Positions 1-8,243 of a stretch of DNA of 64,000 nucleotides are shown here, piece after piece. This DNA is from Metarhizobium sp017305935 (GTDB lineage Bacteria; Pseudomonadota; Alphaproteobacteria; Rhizobiales; Rhizobiaceae): assembly GCF_029601685.1 (NCBI RefSeq), contig NZ_JARRIR010000009.1, positions 124,001 through 188,000 of the forward strand, given 5' to 3'. Positions within the stretch are counted from its first letter, which is position 1. Each line of letters starts with the position of its first letter. A program made the position numbers and the translations under genes. Under the pieces are notes generated by a model that worked only from the letters and a program-made list of their open reading frames with translations, was not told where the DNA came from and made no database searches.

Positions 1-1354
1 GACCGGTCTCATAGGTCTTGCTGGGATTTCCGGCCCAGTCCAGCGTCTGCACCACCTCGCGGCGGAAGAAGAACAGGTAGTCGCGCGCCATCTGCGACAG
101 CGGCACGATCAGCACGCCGGAGACGTCCTTGTAGTAATCCTCGGCCTGCGAAAGTCGTTGCGACAGGGCGTGCGTTCCCCAGATGCGCCCTTCGGTCACC
201 TCGCCGGCGAAGCGCGCAAGCGCGGGAACCGCCGCCGACGGCGGGGTGACGCCGATGCCGCTCCAGATGCCGTTCATCCACAGCCCGGCGCCGTCGCACG
301 GCACAAGCGCGGCGATATCGGCGATGCGCTCGCGCAGAAGTTCGTCGACCTCGCCGTAATGCGAGGCGAACTGCACGAAACGGTCGAGCGACATCCGCGC
401 CTGCCGAGCGTTTTCCAGCTTGCGCTGCTGCTGCAGGGCATTGAGATGCAGCGAGAAGAATTCGCCGAACATTTCCGCCGCCACCCGCTCGGCCATCGGC
501 AGCACATGCGGCGTATAATGATGGCAGGCGATCAGGCCCCAGAGCGCCCCGTCGATGATGATCGAGATCGACATCGAGGCGGAGACGCCCATGTTGCGCA
601 GATATTCGAGATGGATCGGCGAGACGCTGCGCAGATGCGCATAGGAGAGGTCGAGCGGCTCGCCGGCGCTGTCTTCCTGCGGCTCGATGCGCACCGCCGC
701 CCCCGCGGCATTGGAAATGATGCGGATGGTGTTGCGCAGGTAAAGCGCCCGCGCCTGGCGTGGAATGTCGCTGGCCGGAAAATACTGGCCGAGAAAGCTT
801 TCGAGATCGCCGCGCTTGGCCTCGCTGACCACCTGCCCCGCCCCGTCATGGCCGAAGCGGTAGACCATGACGCGGTCATAGCCGAGCAGCCCGCGCACGA
901 GGCGGGCGCCATCGCGCAGCATGGCGGGTATGTCGGAGGCCCGCGTCAGGCGCCCGATCATCTCGCGCATCAGCGCCAGCGGCTGGCGCGCTTCCGAACC
1001 GGCCGGCTCGAACTCGAAGATGACCGTGGAGCGGAAACGATGGGCCGCGACATCGAAATGCGCGCCGTTGGCGAGCGCCAGATTGAACAGCAGCGCGGGA
1101 CGCTCCGGCACGGAGGCGGTCGCCAGCGCGTTGCGCAAATCATGCGCCGCCTTGTCGCCGATCAGGTCGGACAGCGCCGCCCCATTGATCGCGCCGCCGA
1201 GGCCGAGCATGGCCGCGGCATTGAGCGAATGGCGCACGACGGTGCCGCCGCGGTCGTCGCAGGCCAGCATGCAGCCATGCGTCTGGATGCTGCCGGGAAT
1301 GTGGATGGGTTCGCGATCGCAATTGCTGAGATCGATGGTGCGGTCATGCAGCAT
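1..1354 (-). CDS. bphP: Bacteriophytochrome photoreceptor, C-terminal part outside window
   Basis: This is a red/far-red light sensor that binds biliverdin. Reading from ATG 1354, the N-terminus carries Cys12 in the motif NCDREPIHIPGSIQTHG, the thioether attachment site for biliverdin in bacterial phytochromes. A GAF domain follows with the YFPASDIPRQAR motif and the conserved SPIHLEYLRNMG histidine segment. The start of the PHY domain is visible as WAGNPSK near the window edge. The histidine kinase or other output module, if present, lies beyond position 1, so signalling output cannot be judged. The start codon overlaps the end of bphO by 11 bases, which implies translational coupling to the enzyme that makes its chromophore. 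Confidence 0.93.
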   Translation of the reverse strand, partial: MLHDRTIDLSNCDREPIHIPGSIQTHGCMLACDDRGGTVVRHSLNAAAMLGLGGAINGAALSDLIGDKAAHDLRNALATASVPERPALLFNLALANGAHFDVAAHRFRSTVIFEFEPAGSEARQPLALMREMIGRLTRASDIPAMLRDGARLVRGLLGYDRVMVYRFGHDGAGQVVSEAKRGDLESFLGQYFPASDIPRQARALYLRNTIRIISNAAGAAVRIEPQEDSAGEPLDLSYAHLRSVSPIHLEYLRNMGVSASMSISIIIDGALWGLIACHHYTPHVLPMAERVAAEMFGEFFSLHLNALQQQRKLENARQARMSLDRFVQFASHYGEVDELLRERIADIAALVPCDGAGLWMNGIWSGIGVTPPSAAVPALARFAGEVTEGRIWGTHALSQRLSQAEDYYKDVSGVLIVPLSQMARDYLFFFRREVVQTLDWAGNPSKTYETG

Positions 1355-1904
1355 GGCGGGCGCCGTCTTCGAAGGCGTGGGCGGCGTGGCGAAAGACATC
1401 GCCCGCTGCATCCACCGCGCCGTCCAGGTCGAAATCCGCCATGCCATCGAGAACCGCCAGAAAGCCGCGCCAGTTCTCGAGCCCGTTCGCCTGCCGCGCC
1501 AGGTGCCGGGCGCCGAATGTTTCCGACAGCCCGAGCCCCTGCGCCCGCGCGTAGAGCACGCGCGCGCCGAGCGAGGAGCCTTCGAGCACATACAGCGCAC
1601 CCGCCAGCCGCGAACGATCGGCGAGGTCGAAAACGACGGAAAAGCCGGAGCGCTGGTTGAGGTGCAGGTCATCGAGATCGGCCGCCGCCAGCGACGCGAC
1701 CGCTTGCGGGCGCCAGCCGCCGAACGTCGATGGCCATGCCATGCCCGTCAGTCCAACCTCCACATCCGCCCGGAAACGGTGAATGCCGCAGAGATAGCGG
1801 CCGTAATCCTGTGTCGTCTCGAAGGATCCGACCGCCGCATCGACGGCGGCATGAAGATGGGATGTGCGTTCCCGAAGAGAGAAGCGCCGTTTTGAAACCT
1901 GCAT
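1344..1904 (-). CDS. bphO: Biliverdin-producing heme oxygenase
   Basis: A 186-residue heme oxygenase that opens heme to biliverdin, the chromophore of the phytochrome encoded just downstream. The N-terminal LRERTSHLHAAVD segment fits the family pattern in which the histidine is the proximal heme ligand. The central YVLEGSSLGARVL segment matches the glycine-rich distal helix (family form 'YVLEGSxLGG'). The length is normal for BphO. Its TGA (1346-1344) lies inside the first codons of bphP, so the two form an operon. The identity is strengthened by this pairing, which is widespread in phytochrome-bearing proteobacteria. Confidence 0.9.
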   Translation of the reverse strand: MQVSKRRFSLRERTSHLHAAVDAAVGSFETTQDYGRYLCGIHRFRADVEVGLTGMAWPSTFGGWRPQAVASLAAADLDDLHLNQRSGFSVVFDLADRSRLAGALYVLEGSSLGARVLYARAQGLGLSETFGARHLARQANGLENWRGFLAVLDGMADFDLDGAVDAAGDVFRHAAHAFEDGARHAA

Positions 1905-1931
1905 GAAAACTCTTGGGCGTTACCGGAACAA

Positions 1932-1953
1932 GGCCGTGTCACAGGACACGGCC
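1932..1953. promoter_or_regulatory. Strong hairpin upstream of bphO
   Basis: Perfect 9-bp inverted repeat GGCCGTGTC/GACACGGCC with a four-base ACAG loop, about 28 bases before the bphO start and downstream of the acetyltransferase gene. There is no T-run on either side, so it is either a weak terminator of the upstream gene, a protein site, or a structure in the bphO leader. I cannot decide between these from sequence. Confidence 0.5.
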
Positions 1954-2040
1954 CGACGCATAACACACGAGCTCGCAAAAAGGTTCCCGCCGATCGCAGG
2001 TTTTTTTCCATAGGCCACCCGGAGCGGGGTGCGGAGCCGA

Positions 2041-2604
2041 TCAGGCCCGCGCCCCGCTGGCGACGATCACGCCGGCCGCGTCGTCCAGCCAGCCTTCGGT
2101 CAGTTCGAGGCCGAGGAAACGGCGGCGCTCGAAGGGGCCGGGCATGACCAGATGCCGCGCCTTGTCCGCGAAGAAGCCGAAACGCTCGTAATATTCGGGA
2201 TCGCCGACGAGCAGGATCGCGCCATGGCCGCGCTGCTTGGCTTCAGCGATCGCCGCGCGCATCAAGGCGGCGCCGATACCCTGGCCCTCGCGGGCGGAAT
2301 CGACCGCAAGCGGCCCAAGCAGCAGCGCTGCCACCGGCTGGCCGAGGCGATCGACGCCGGCCTCGACATGCCACAGCCGCACGGTTGCGACGACCTCGCC
2401 CCCGACATCGCGGGCGACGAGTGACAGGCCTTCGGCGGCAAGCCGCCCCTTGCGCAACTTTTCCGACGACTTGCGCCGGCGGTTCGGCCCCATGGCCCGG
2501 TCGAGCAGGGCTTCCCGCGCCGCGACGTCGTCATGTGTCTCGCGGTCGATCAGATAAGCGGACGGCGCGGACACCGCGCGCACGGAATTGAAAACAGCGG
2601 CCAT
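2041..2604 (-). CDS. GNAT-family N-acetyltransferase (YhbS-like)
   Basis: A 187-residue predicted acetyl-CoA-dependent N-acetyltransferase. The acetyl-CoA binding loop is visible as REGQGIGAALMRAA, preceded by the strand LLLGPLAVD and followed by LLVGDPEYYERFGF, the arrangement typical of the YhbS subgroup. The ATG at 2604 is chosen because GCAGGAG lies six bases upstream; an in-frame ATG 30 bases earlier lacks this. The substrate is unknown. Rhizobial homologues are usually listed as uncharacterised acetyltransferases, and nothing in the neighbourhood (phytochrome pair, decarboxylase) fixes a role. Confidence 0.85.
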   Translation of the reverse strand: MAAVFNSVRAVSAPSAYLIDRETHDDVAAREALLDRAMGPNRRRKSSEKLRKGRLAAEGLSLVARDVGGEVVATVRLWHVEAGVDRLGQPVAALLLGPLAVDSAREGQGIGAALMRAAIAEAKQRGHGAILLVGDPEYYERFGFFADKARHLVMPGPFERRRFLGLELTEGWLDDAAGVIVASGARA

Positions 2605-2738
2605 GTCGGCCTCCTGCACCAAGACTGCCGCCACAAGCGGTCATCGGAACTGTCGGGTGGAAAAACCCCGAAAACGAGGCAGCATCGGCATCGCCACCCG
2701 TGGGAGGGCGATGCCGGAATGGCCAGAAGCCAGGCCTG

Positions 2739-3872
2739 TCAGATAACGTAGGCCTTGAGCGGCTCGAAGCCATTGAACGCCACGGCCGAGTAGGTCGTGG
2801 TGTAGGCGCCGGTGCCTTCGATCAGGATCTCGTCACCGATGCTGAGCGAGAGCGGCAGCGGGTAGAGGTTCTTTTCGTAGAGCACGTCGGCCGAATCGCA
2901 GGTCGGGCCGGCGATGACGCAAGGCTCCATTTCGTCGCCGTCGCGCTTGGTGCGGATCGGGTAACGGATGGCTTCGTCCATGGTTTCGGCGAGGCCGCCG
3001 AACTTGCCGATGTCAAGGAAGACCCAGCGCGCGTCGTCGTTGTCGGACTTGCGCGAGATCAGCACGACTTCCGCCTTGATGACGCCGGCATTGCCGACCA
3101 TGCCGCGGCCCGGCTCGATGATGGTCTTCGGGATGTTGTTGCCGAAGTGCTTGCGCAGCGCAGCGAAGATCGCCTTGCCATAGGCTTCCGCCGCCGGCAC
3201 GTCACGCAGGTACTTGGTCGGGAAACCGCCGCCCATGTTGACCATCTTCAGGTGGATGCCCTGCTTGGCAAGCTGTGCGAAGACGCGCTTGGCATCGGCG
3301 AGCGCCGAATCCCAGGCTTCGACGCGCAGCATCTGCGAACCGACATGGAACGACACACCGTAGGACTCCAGGCCGAGCTGGTGAGCATAGACGAGCACGT
3401 CGACGGCCATCTGCGGAACGCAGCCGAACTTGCGCGACAGCGGCCATTCCGCGCCTTCGCCATCGGTCAGGACGCGGCAGAACACGCGCGCACCCGGAGC
3501 AGCACGGGAAATCTTCTCGACTTCCTCATGGCTGTCGACGGCGAACAGGTCGACGCCGAGCGCATGCGCACGCGCGACGTCGCGCTCCTTCTTGATGGTG
3601 TTGCCGAAGGAGATGCGGTCGGCGGTGGCGCCGGCGTCGAGCGCCATCTGGATTTCGGCGACCGAAGCGCAATCGAAGCTCGAGCCCATGGAGGCGAGCA
3701 GCGACAGGATTTCCGGAGCCGGGTTGGCCTTGACGGCATAATAGATGGCGCTGTCCGGCATCGAGTGACGGAAAGCCTGGTAATTGTCGCGCACGACATC
3801 CAGATCGACCACGAGGCAGGGGCCTTCCGGACGGCGGGTGTTGATGAAGTCGAGGATGCGGGCGGTGGTCAT
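2739..3872 (-). CDS. odc2: Ornithine/lysine decarboxylase, PLP fold-III type
   Basis: This enzyme decarboxylates ornithine to putrescine (and often lysine to cadaverine), using PLP. Lys48 in YAVKANP is the PLP Schiff-base lysine. The glycine-rich phosphate loop MVNMGGGFPTKY and the EPGRGMV segment are present. Cys325 in GPTCDSADVLYE is the catalytic cysteine contributed across the dimer interface. The C-terminal GAYTTTYSAVAFNGF matches the eukaryote-like ODC family. The length of 377 residues equals the rhizobial Odc2 type as I recall it. The gene follows an unusually long structured leader (3873-4300), which suggests control by its pathway products at RNA level. Confidence 0.93.
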   Translation of the reverse strand: MTTARILDFINTRRPEGPCLVVDLDVVRDNYQAFRHSMPDSAIYYAVKANPAPEILSLLASMGSSFDCASVAEIQMALDAGATADRISFGNTIKKERDVARAHALGVDLFAVDSHEEVEKISRAAPGARVFCRVLTDGEGAEWPLSRKFGCVPQMAVDVLVYAHQLGLESYGVSFHVGSQMLRVEAWDSALADAKRVFAQLAKQGIHLKMVNMGGGFPTKYLRDVPAAEAYGKAIFAALRKHFGNNIPKTIIEPGRGMVGNAGVIKAEVVLISRKSDNDDARWVFLDIGKFGGLAETMDEAIRYPIRTKRDGDEMEPCVIAGPTCDSADVLYEKNLYPLPLSLSIGDEILIEGTGAYTTTYSAVAFNGFEPLKAYVI

Positions 3873-4300
3873 GGTCTTGATTCCCCAAACGGTTCGAAGC
3901 TCCGGAAACCGGAGGACAAAGTGCCGTCAACGCCTCGCGCGGACCCGGCCGATGGAGACCCCGGAATCCTTGCGAGCGCATGAACAGCGCGATGATGAAC
4001 CAACGCCACACAAGCAGCATGGTTCGGCTTTGTCTGCCATGGATTGGAGGGGATATCCCAACCGCACGTCCGGCAATGAAGGTGTGCCTCTTCAGTAACC
4101 CCGGCTGATGGAAAGCCGGCAGACACCAGAAAGGCCCGCACCGTCGTTGCTTCAAGGTGTCCTCGCATTTCCCGGTTGGCCGGAATAGCGACTGGAGCGG
4201 TTAGTTCCAGGTACCTTACCGATTTCCTCACCACATCGAGGGTCGGCGGACACCCACAGGCACGTGCGACTTTGGGCAAGCGCGGATGTAAGAATATTCG
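3873..4300 (-). ncRNA. Long structured leader of the decarboxylase gene, probable speF motif
   Basis: About 430 bases without a convincing gene precede the decarboxylase start. Visible structure on the minus strand includes a hairpin with arms 4101-4106 (CCGGCT) and 4114-4119 (AGCCGG), and pairing between GACACC at 4122-4127 and GGTGTC at 4156-4161. The speF RNA motif was described upstream of ornithine decarboxylase genes in alpha-proteobacteria, so position and downstream gene fit. I could not align it to the family model. A candidate upstream reading frame starts at ATG 4020 (MLLVWRWFIIALFMR...) and overlaps the decarboxylase start region, but it has no clear ribosome site. No other feature was recognised up to position 4400. 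Confidence 0.55.
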
Positions 4301-4400
4301 ACGTCATAATCAAGCGGTTTTTTAACCGGATGCGGGAATTTTTTATTGAACGACGCGAGCGGTTTGTTCACTATTCCTTAACCATAGAGGAGAACGACTT

Positions 4401-5294
4401 TTGGACACGCTGACGCGCATTCGCGCCTTTATCGACGTCGTCGAGGCGGAGGGTTTTTCCGCAGCGGCGCGCAAGGTCGGCCGCTCCAAGGCGCTGCTGT
4501 CGAAATATGTGCGCGAGCTGGAGGACGAGCTCGGCGCCCTGCTGCTCAACCGCACCACGCGGCAATTCTCGCTGACCGAGGCCGGCCATACCTATTACCG
4601 CACCGCCTCGGATATCCTCAAGGAAATCGACAACCTCGCCGACCTGGTGCGCGAGAACAACACCGACCTCAAGGGCAAGCTGCGTATCTCGGCGCCGCGC
4701 ACCTATGTCGATGCCGAGATCGGCCAGTCGCTGATCGATTTCGCCATCGCCCACCCGGATCTGTCCCTGGAAATCCTCTCCGAGGACAGATTCGTCGACC
4801 TGATCGAGGAGGGTTTCGACGTCGCCATCCGTATCACCCGGCTGGAGGATTCCGGCATGATCGCGCGCAAGCTGTCCGATTTCCGGGTGTTCATCTGCGC
4901 CACGGCGGAGTTCGTCGCCGCCCATCCCGGGCTCGATCATCCGGGCGGCCTGGCCGGCGTGCCCTTCATCATCGACACCAACACCCGCTCGCACAACAAT
5001 ATCCGCTTCGCCGAGAAGGACGGAACGATCTTCTCGGTGCCGGTCTCCGGGCCGATCGAGGTCAACAGCCCGCAGGCGACGCTGCGCGCCGCCCGCGCCG
5101 GCCTCGGCGTCGCCGCCGTGCCGGATTTCATCGCCAAGCCGCTCATCGACAGCGGCGAGATGGTGTCGCTGTTTGCCGATTACCTGCCGACCGATCGCGG
5201 CATCTATGCCGTTTATCCGCACCGGCGTTATCTGCCGGCTAAGGTTCGCACCTTCGTGGATTTCCTCTCGAACTGGTTCCGCAAGCGGGCCTGA
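4401..5294 (+). CDS. LysR-family transcriptional regulator
   Basis: A 297-residue DNA-binding regulator. The N-terminal winged helix-turn-helix (residues about 3-62) has the family pattern FSAAARKVGRSKALLSKYVRELEDELGALLLNRTTR. The effector-binding domain follows from about residue 90. It belongs to the CrgA/AaeR-like subgroup, judging by KLRISAPRTYVDAEIG and DVAIRIT. The start is a TTG at 4401, preceded by GAGGAG at suitable spacing. It is divergent from the decarboxylase gene across the 528-base leader region, so that gene is one candidate target. The effector is unknown. Confidence 0.88.
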   Translation: MDTLTRIRAFIDVVEAEGFSAAARKVGRSKALLSKYVRELEDELGALLLNRTTRQFSLTEAGHTYYRTASDILKEIDNLADLVRENNTDLKGKLRISAPRTYVDAEIGQSLIDFAIAHPDLSLEILSEDRFVDLIEEGFDVAIRITRLEDSGMIARKLSDFRVFICATAEFVAAHPGLDHPGGLAGVPFIIDTNTRSHNNIRFAEKDGTIFSVPVSGPIEVNSPQATLRAARAGLGVAAVPDFIAKPLIDSGEMVSLFADYLPTDRGIYAVYPHRRYLPAKVRTFVDFLSNWFRKRA

Positions 5295-5351
5295 CGCAAT
5301 TCCGTCCAAGTCTCGCCCGAGAAAAGGCGACCGATTCTCAAGGCTTCCTCG

Positions 5352-5993
5352 ATGTCGAAACGTTTGGTCCTTCTCGCGCTTCCTATCGCCTTCGGCGCGT
5401 CGCAGGCACTCGCACATCCGCATATCTTCGCCGAGGCGCGGCTGGAAGTCGTGGCCGGCGACGACGGCACGATCACCGAGCTGCGCAATGTCTGGCGCTT
5501 CGACGAGGTGTTTTCCTCCAGCGTGCTGATGGATTTCGACAAGAACACCAACCTGAAGCTCGACCCCCCGGAACAGGATGCGGTCGGCACGACGGTTCGC
5601 GATTCGCTGGCCGACTTCAATTACTACATGTCGATCACCGTCGACGGCAAAACCGTGCCGGTCCAGAAACCCGACATCATCCATGTCGATTACAAGGACG
5701 GGCAGTTGCTGATGTTCTTCGCAGTCAAGCCGGCGCAACCGATCCCGCTGAAAGGCAGGCTCGCCTTCGGCGTCTACGACCCGACCTTCTACACCTCGAT
5801 CGATTTTCCCCATGACGAGGACATGGCGACCATCGGCGATGCGCTGAAAGCCTGCAAGCGCGCCGTCATCCGCCCCGATCCCGATCAGGTGCTGGCCCAG
5901 AACCAGACGACCCTGACAGACGCCTTCTTCAACGACCCCACCGGCACCAACATGTCGAAACTCTTCGCCACGAGACTGGAGCTGTCATGCTGA
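5352..5993 (+). CDS. DUF1007 periplasmic protein, partner of NicO exporter
   Basis: A 213-residue secreted protein with a signal peptide (MSKRLVLLALPIAFGASQALA, cleavage expected before HPHIF). The mature N-terminus HPHIFAEARLEVV and the later KDGQLLMFF/FPHDEDM segments match the DUF1007 family, often found next to nickel/cobalt/zinc transport genes. The mature protein starts with two histidines, which could bind metal. Its stop overlaps the start of the NicO-type gene by seven bases, so the two are translationally coupled. The biochemical role is unproven; a periplasmic metal-handling accessory is an inference. Confidence 0.8.
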   Translation: MSKRLVLLALPIAFGASQALAHPHIFAEARLEVVAGDDGTITELRNVWRFDEVFSSSVLMDFDKNTNLKLDPPEQDAVGTTVRDSLADFNYYMSITVDGKTVPVQKPDIIHVDYKDGQLLMFFAVKPAQPIPLKGRLAFGVYDPTFYTSIDFPHDEDMATIGDALKACKRAVIRPDPDQVLAQNQTTLTDAFFNDPTGTNMSKLFATRLELSC

Positions 5994-7096
5994 ATTCTTC
6001 GCGCGACCGCCGCATCGCTGTCCTGCTCGCCCTGGCCGGCCTGGTGCTGATCGCCGGCATCGACCTGGCGCAGGCGCAATCGCCGCTCGGCATCGGCGCG
6101 GCCGAACCCGGCATCCAGATCGGCGGTCCCTTTGCCGGCCTGTTCCTCTGGGTCAACCAGCACCAGCAGGCCTTCTACCGGGCGCTGACCGGGGCGCTGA
6201 AGGCGATGCGCGAAAACCCCTGGGCGCTGACATCGCTGATCGGTCTCTCTTTCGCCTACGGCATCTTTCACGCCGCCGGCCCCGGCCACGGCAAGGCGGT
6301 GATTTCCTCCTACATGATCGCCAACGAGATCCAGCTGCGCCGCGGCGTGCTGATCGCCTTCCTGTCGTCCTTCATGCAAGGCATCGTCGCCATCCTGCTT
6401 GTCGCCGCCGCCTATCTGGTGTTGCGCGGCACGACGATTTCGATGACACAGGCGACACAGGCGCTGGAAACCGCGAGCTTCGCCATGATCGCCCTGTTCG
6501 GCGCCTGGCTGATCTACAAGAAGCTGCGTTCGCTGCGCCTGACCCTGCCCGAGCCCGCCCCGGCCGAGCTGGCCGCGGCCGGCGTCACCGGCCACCTGTT
6601 TTCCGATACCGAGGCGGGTTCGAGCCACGCCTTTTCCGCCGGCAGCCAGACCGCGCGCCACAATCACCATGCCGGCTGCGGCCACGACCATCATGGGGCC
6701 GGTCTCGTCTGCGAGACATGCGGCCATGCGCATGCGCCCGACCCGGGCCTGCTGAATGCCGAGCGCTTCGACCTGCGCGAAGCCTGGTCGGCGATCATTG
6801 CCGTGGGCCTGCGCCCCTGCTCCGGCGCGCTGCTGGTCATGACCTTTTCGCTGCTGAACGGGCTTTATCTCGGCGGCGCGCTGTCGGTGCTGGCCATGTC
6901 CTTCGGCACGGCGATCACCGTCTCGGCGTTGGCGACGCTGGCCGTCACCGCCAAGGGCATGGCGCTGCGCTTTGCCGGAAACGGCGCTGGCGCGGCCTGG
7001 ATCGGCCACGGCATCGAGCTGCTGGGCGCCGTCTTCGTGTTGTTGATGGGCTTGCTGTTGCTGGGCGCGTCGCTGCAGGGCGGCGGCTTTGCCTAA
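5987..7096 (+). CDS. NicO-family nickel/cobalt exporter (RcnA-like)
   Basis: A 369-residue inner-membrane transporter. An N-terminal hydrophobic segment (residues about 10-30) is followed by six or so helices. The motif FHAAGPGHGKAVISSY is the NicO/RcnA family signature. A cytoplasmic or periplasmic loop around residues 218-250 is rich in His and Cys (RHNHHAGCGHDHHGAG, CETCGHAHA) and is a likely metal-binding region. The C-terminal half holds GLRPCSGALLVMTF, a second conserved motif. Export of Ni/Co is the known role of RcnA. Whether this protein exports nickel, cobalt or another metal is not shown by sequence. No metal-responsive regulator adjoins it. Confidence 0.85.
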   Translation: MLNSSRDRRIAVLLALAGLVLIAGIDLAQAQSPLGIGAAEPGIQIGGPFAGLFLWVNQHQQAFYRALTGALKAMRENPWALTSLIGLSFAYGIFHAAGPGHGKAVISSYMIANEIQLRRGVLIAFLSSFMQGIVAILLVAAAYLVLRGTTISMTQATQALETASFAMIALFGAWLIYKKLRSLRLTLPEPAPAELAAAGVTGHLFSDTEAGSSHAFSAGSQTARHNHHAGCGHDHHGAGLVCETCGHAHAPDPGLLNAERFDLREAWSAIIAVGLRPCSGALLVMTFSLLNGLYLGGALSVLAMSFGTAITVSALATLAVTAKGMALRFAGNGAGAAWIGHGIELLGAVFVLLMGLLLLGASLQGGGFA

Positions 7097-7097
7097 A

Positions 7098-7129
7098 GCA
7101 TTTCCAATCGCCTCGGCGTTGGACAATGC
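7098..7129. terminator. Palindromic intergenic repeat behind the NicO gene
   Basis: GCATT...AATGC outer arms with inner CCAA/TTGG, followed on the plus strand by GGCAAAAAG. It lies between convergent genes and shares its sequence frame (GCATTTCC...CGGCG..GGACAATGCG..AAAAA) with 14326-14368, so it is a dispersed repeat that may also end transcription. Confidence 0.5.
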
Positions 7130-7138
7130 GGCAAAAAG

Positions 7139-7348
7139 CTATTTGTTGCGCTGGTAGCGGGCGCGCAGCCAGAAGATCAGGAAGAAGGCGAGCACGGCGA
7201 GCGTGCCGAACACGGCCGCAAGCCAGGGCGAATAGTCTCCCAGCCACAGCATGATCTTCGGCATCAGGAAAAACAGCAGACCGACCGAGAGCATGATGAT
7301 GCCGGCGGCCAAGGCCGGCGAGCGGGGCTTCTGCTGGTCGGCACTCAT
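7139..7348 (-). CDS. Small two-helix membrane protein
   Basis: A 69-residue protein, MSADQQKPRSPALAAGIIML at the N-terminus, with two hydrophobic segments (residues about 13-34 and 41-62) and a basic C-terminal tail ARYQRNK. The ATG at 7348 is preceded by GGGAGAAG at seven bases; in-frame codons further upstream run into the neighbouring gene's coding region and lack a ribosome site. No family is recognised with confidence. It follows the TerB-like gene on the same strand with a gap of about 80 bases. Confidence 0.7.
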   Translation of the reverse strand: MSADQQKPRSPALAAGIIMLSVGLLFFLMPKIMLWLGDYSPWLAAVFGTLAVLAFFLIFWLRARYQRNK

Positions 7349-7427
7349 AGATGCTTCTCCCTGATCCATGGTCCGCCGCTGTAAAGCGGCGGACGCGGAA
7401 AGGCAAGGTCTCAGCTTGCCGCAGGCC

Positions 7428-8135
7428 TCAGACCTTGACGCCCGAAACCGTTGCCTCGATATGGTCGACCAGTGTATCCGGCAGGCCGAGGCGGCCGGCA
7501 AGCAGATCGAGATAACCCCGCTCGGCGCGGGTATCCGGCTCGATGGCGAGACGCGAGGCGGTGTAGAGCTCGACCTTCTGCTCGTCCGTTTGTGCTGCGG
7601 CGACGAGCGCATCGAGATCGGTCGGTGCGGCCAGTTCCTTTTCGAGGAAGGCTTCCGCCTCCGCATCGAGGCCGGAAATCCTCACCTTGTCCATGATGCG
7701 GCCGCGCTCCTCGTCGTCGATATGACCGTCGGCCTTGGCGGCGGCGATCATGGCGCGCACCAGCACCAGCACGAAATCGTTGCGCATCACCGAAGGTTCG
7801 GTGCTGAAGCCGGAATCGGCCGGCGGCGGCAGAATTTCGATCTGCTGCGGATCAACCGGCGCGGTTTGCGGCTGCGGCGTCGCGCCGTCGCGGTAATTCC
7901 TGTAGGCTTGGTAGCCGAGACCGGCGATGGCGGCCAGCCCGCCGATGGTCAGCGCATTGCCGGCGACGTCGCGCCCGGTCTTGGTGCCGAGCAGAACGGC
8001 CGCCAGCGCCCCGGTCTTAAGCGGGTTGTCCCTGCCGTATTGGACGGCCTGCTCGGCGCGGTCGCGCACCGTGCCGCCGACCCCGGGGATCTGCGATCCG
8101 AGGAATTGATCCAGAAGCTTTCGCGCATCGAACAT
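7428..8135 (-). CDS. DUF533 (YebE-type) TerB-like protein
   Basis: A 235-residue protein starting MFDARKLLDQFLG, the usual opening of DUF533 proteins. A glycine-rich hydrophobic stretch (GALAAVLLGTKTGRDVAGNALTI and beyond) precedes a C-terminal all-helical TerB-like domain with MIAAAKADGHIDDEERGRI, where acidic residues probably bind metal. ATG 8135 is preferred over an in-frame ATG 24 bases upstream because GGGAGA lies seven bases before it. E. coli YebE is an inner-membrane protein of unknown function in the envelope stress regulon; no stress regulator is seen here. Confidence 0.82.
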   Translation of the reverse strand: MFDARKLLDQFLGSQIPGVGGTVRDRAEQAVQYGRDNPLKTGALAAVLLGTKTGRDVAGNALTIGGLAAIAGLGYQAYRNYRDGATPQPQTAPVDPQQIEILPPPADSGFSTEPSVMRNDFVLVLVRAMIAAAKADGHIDDEERGRIMDKVRISGLDAEAEAFLEKELAAPTDLDALVAAAQTDEQKVELYTASRLAIEPDTRAERGYLDLLAGRLGLPDTLVDHIEATVSGVKV

Positions 8136-8243
8136 GTCTGCCGTCTCCCTGTTGGTCATAGCCGCCCAGAGATAGGAAGGCCGGCGCGGTTTCGAAAGGG
8201 CTCAGGCGCGGCGTTCATGCCGCCACGCCTCGAAAACATGCCC

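Noticed and set aside
158..1895. Long plus-strand frames opposite bphO-bphP
   Set aside because: Shadow frames; the minus strand carries the biliverdin Cys, GAF and PHY motifs.
3869..4279. 136-codon frame in the decarboxylase leader
   Set aside because: It covers the structured leader, has no ribosome site or family pattern and overlaps the downstream start.
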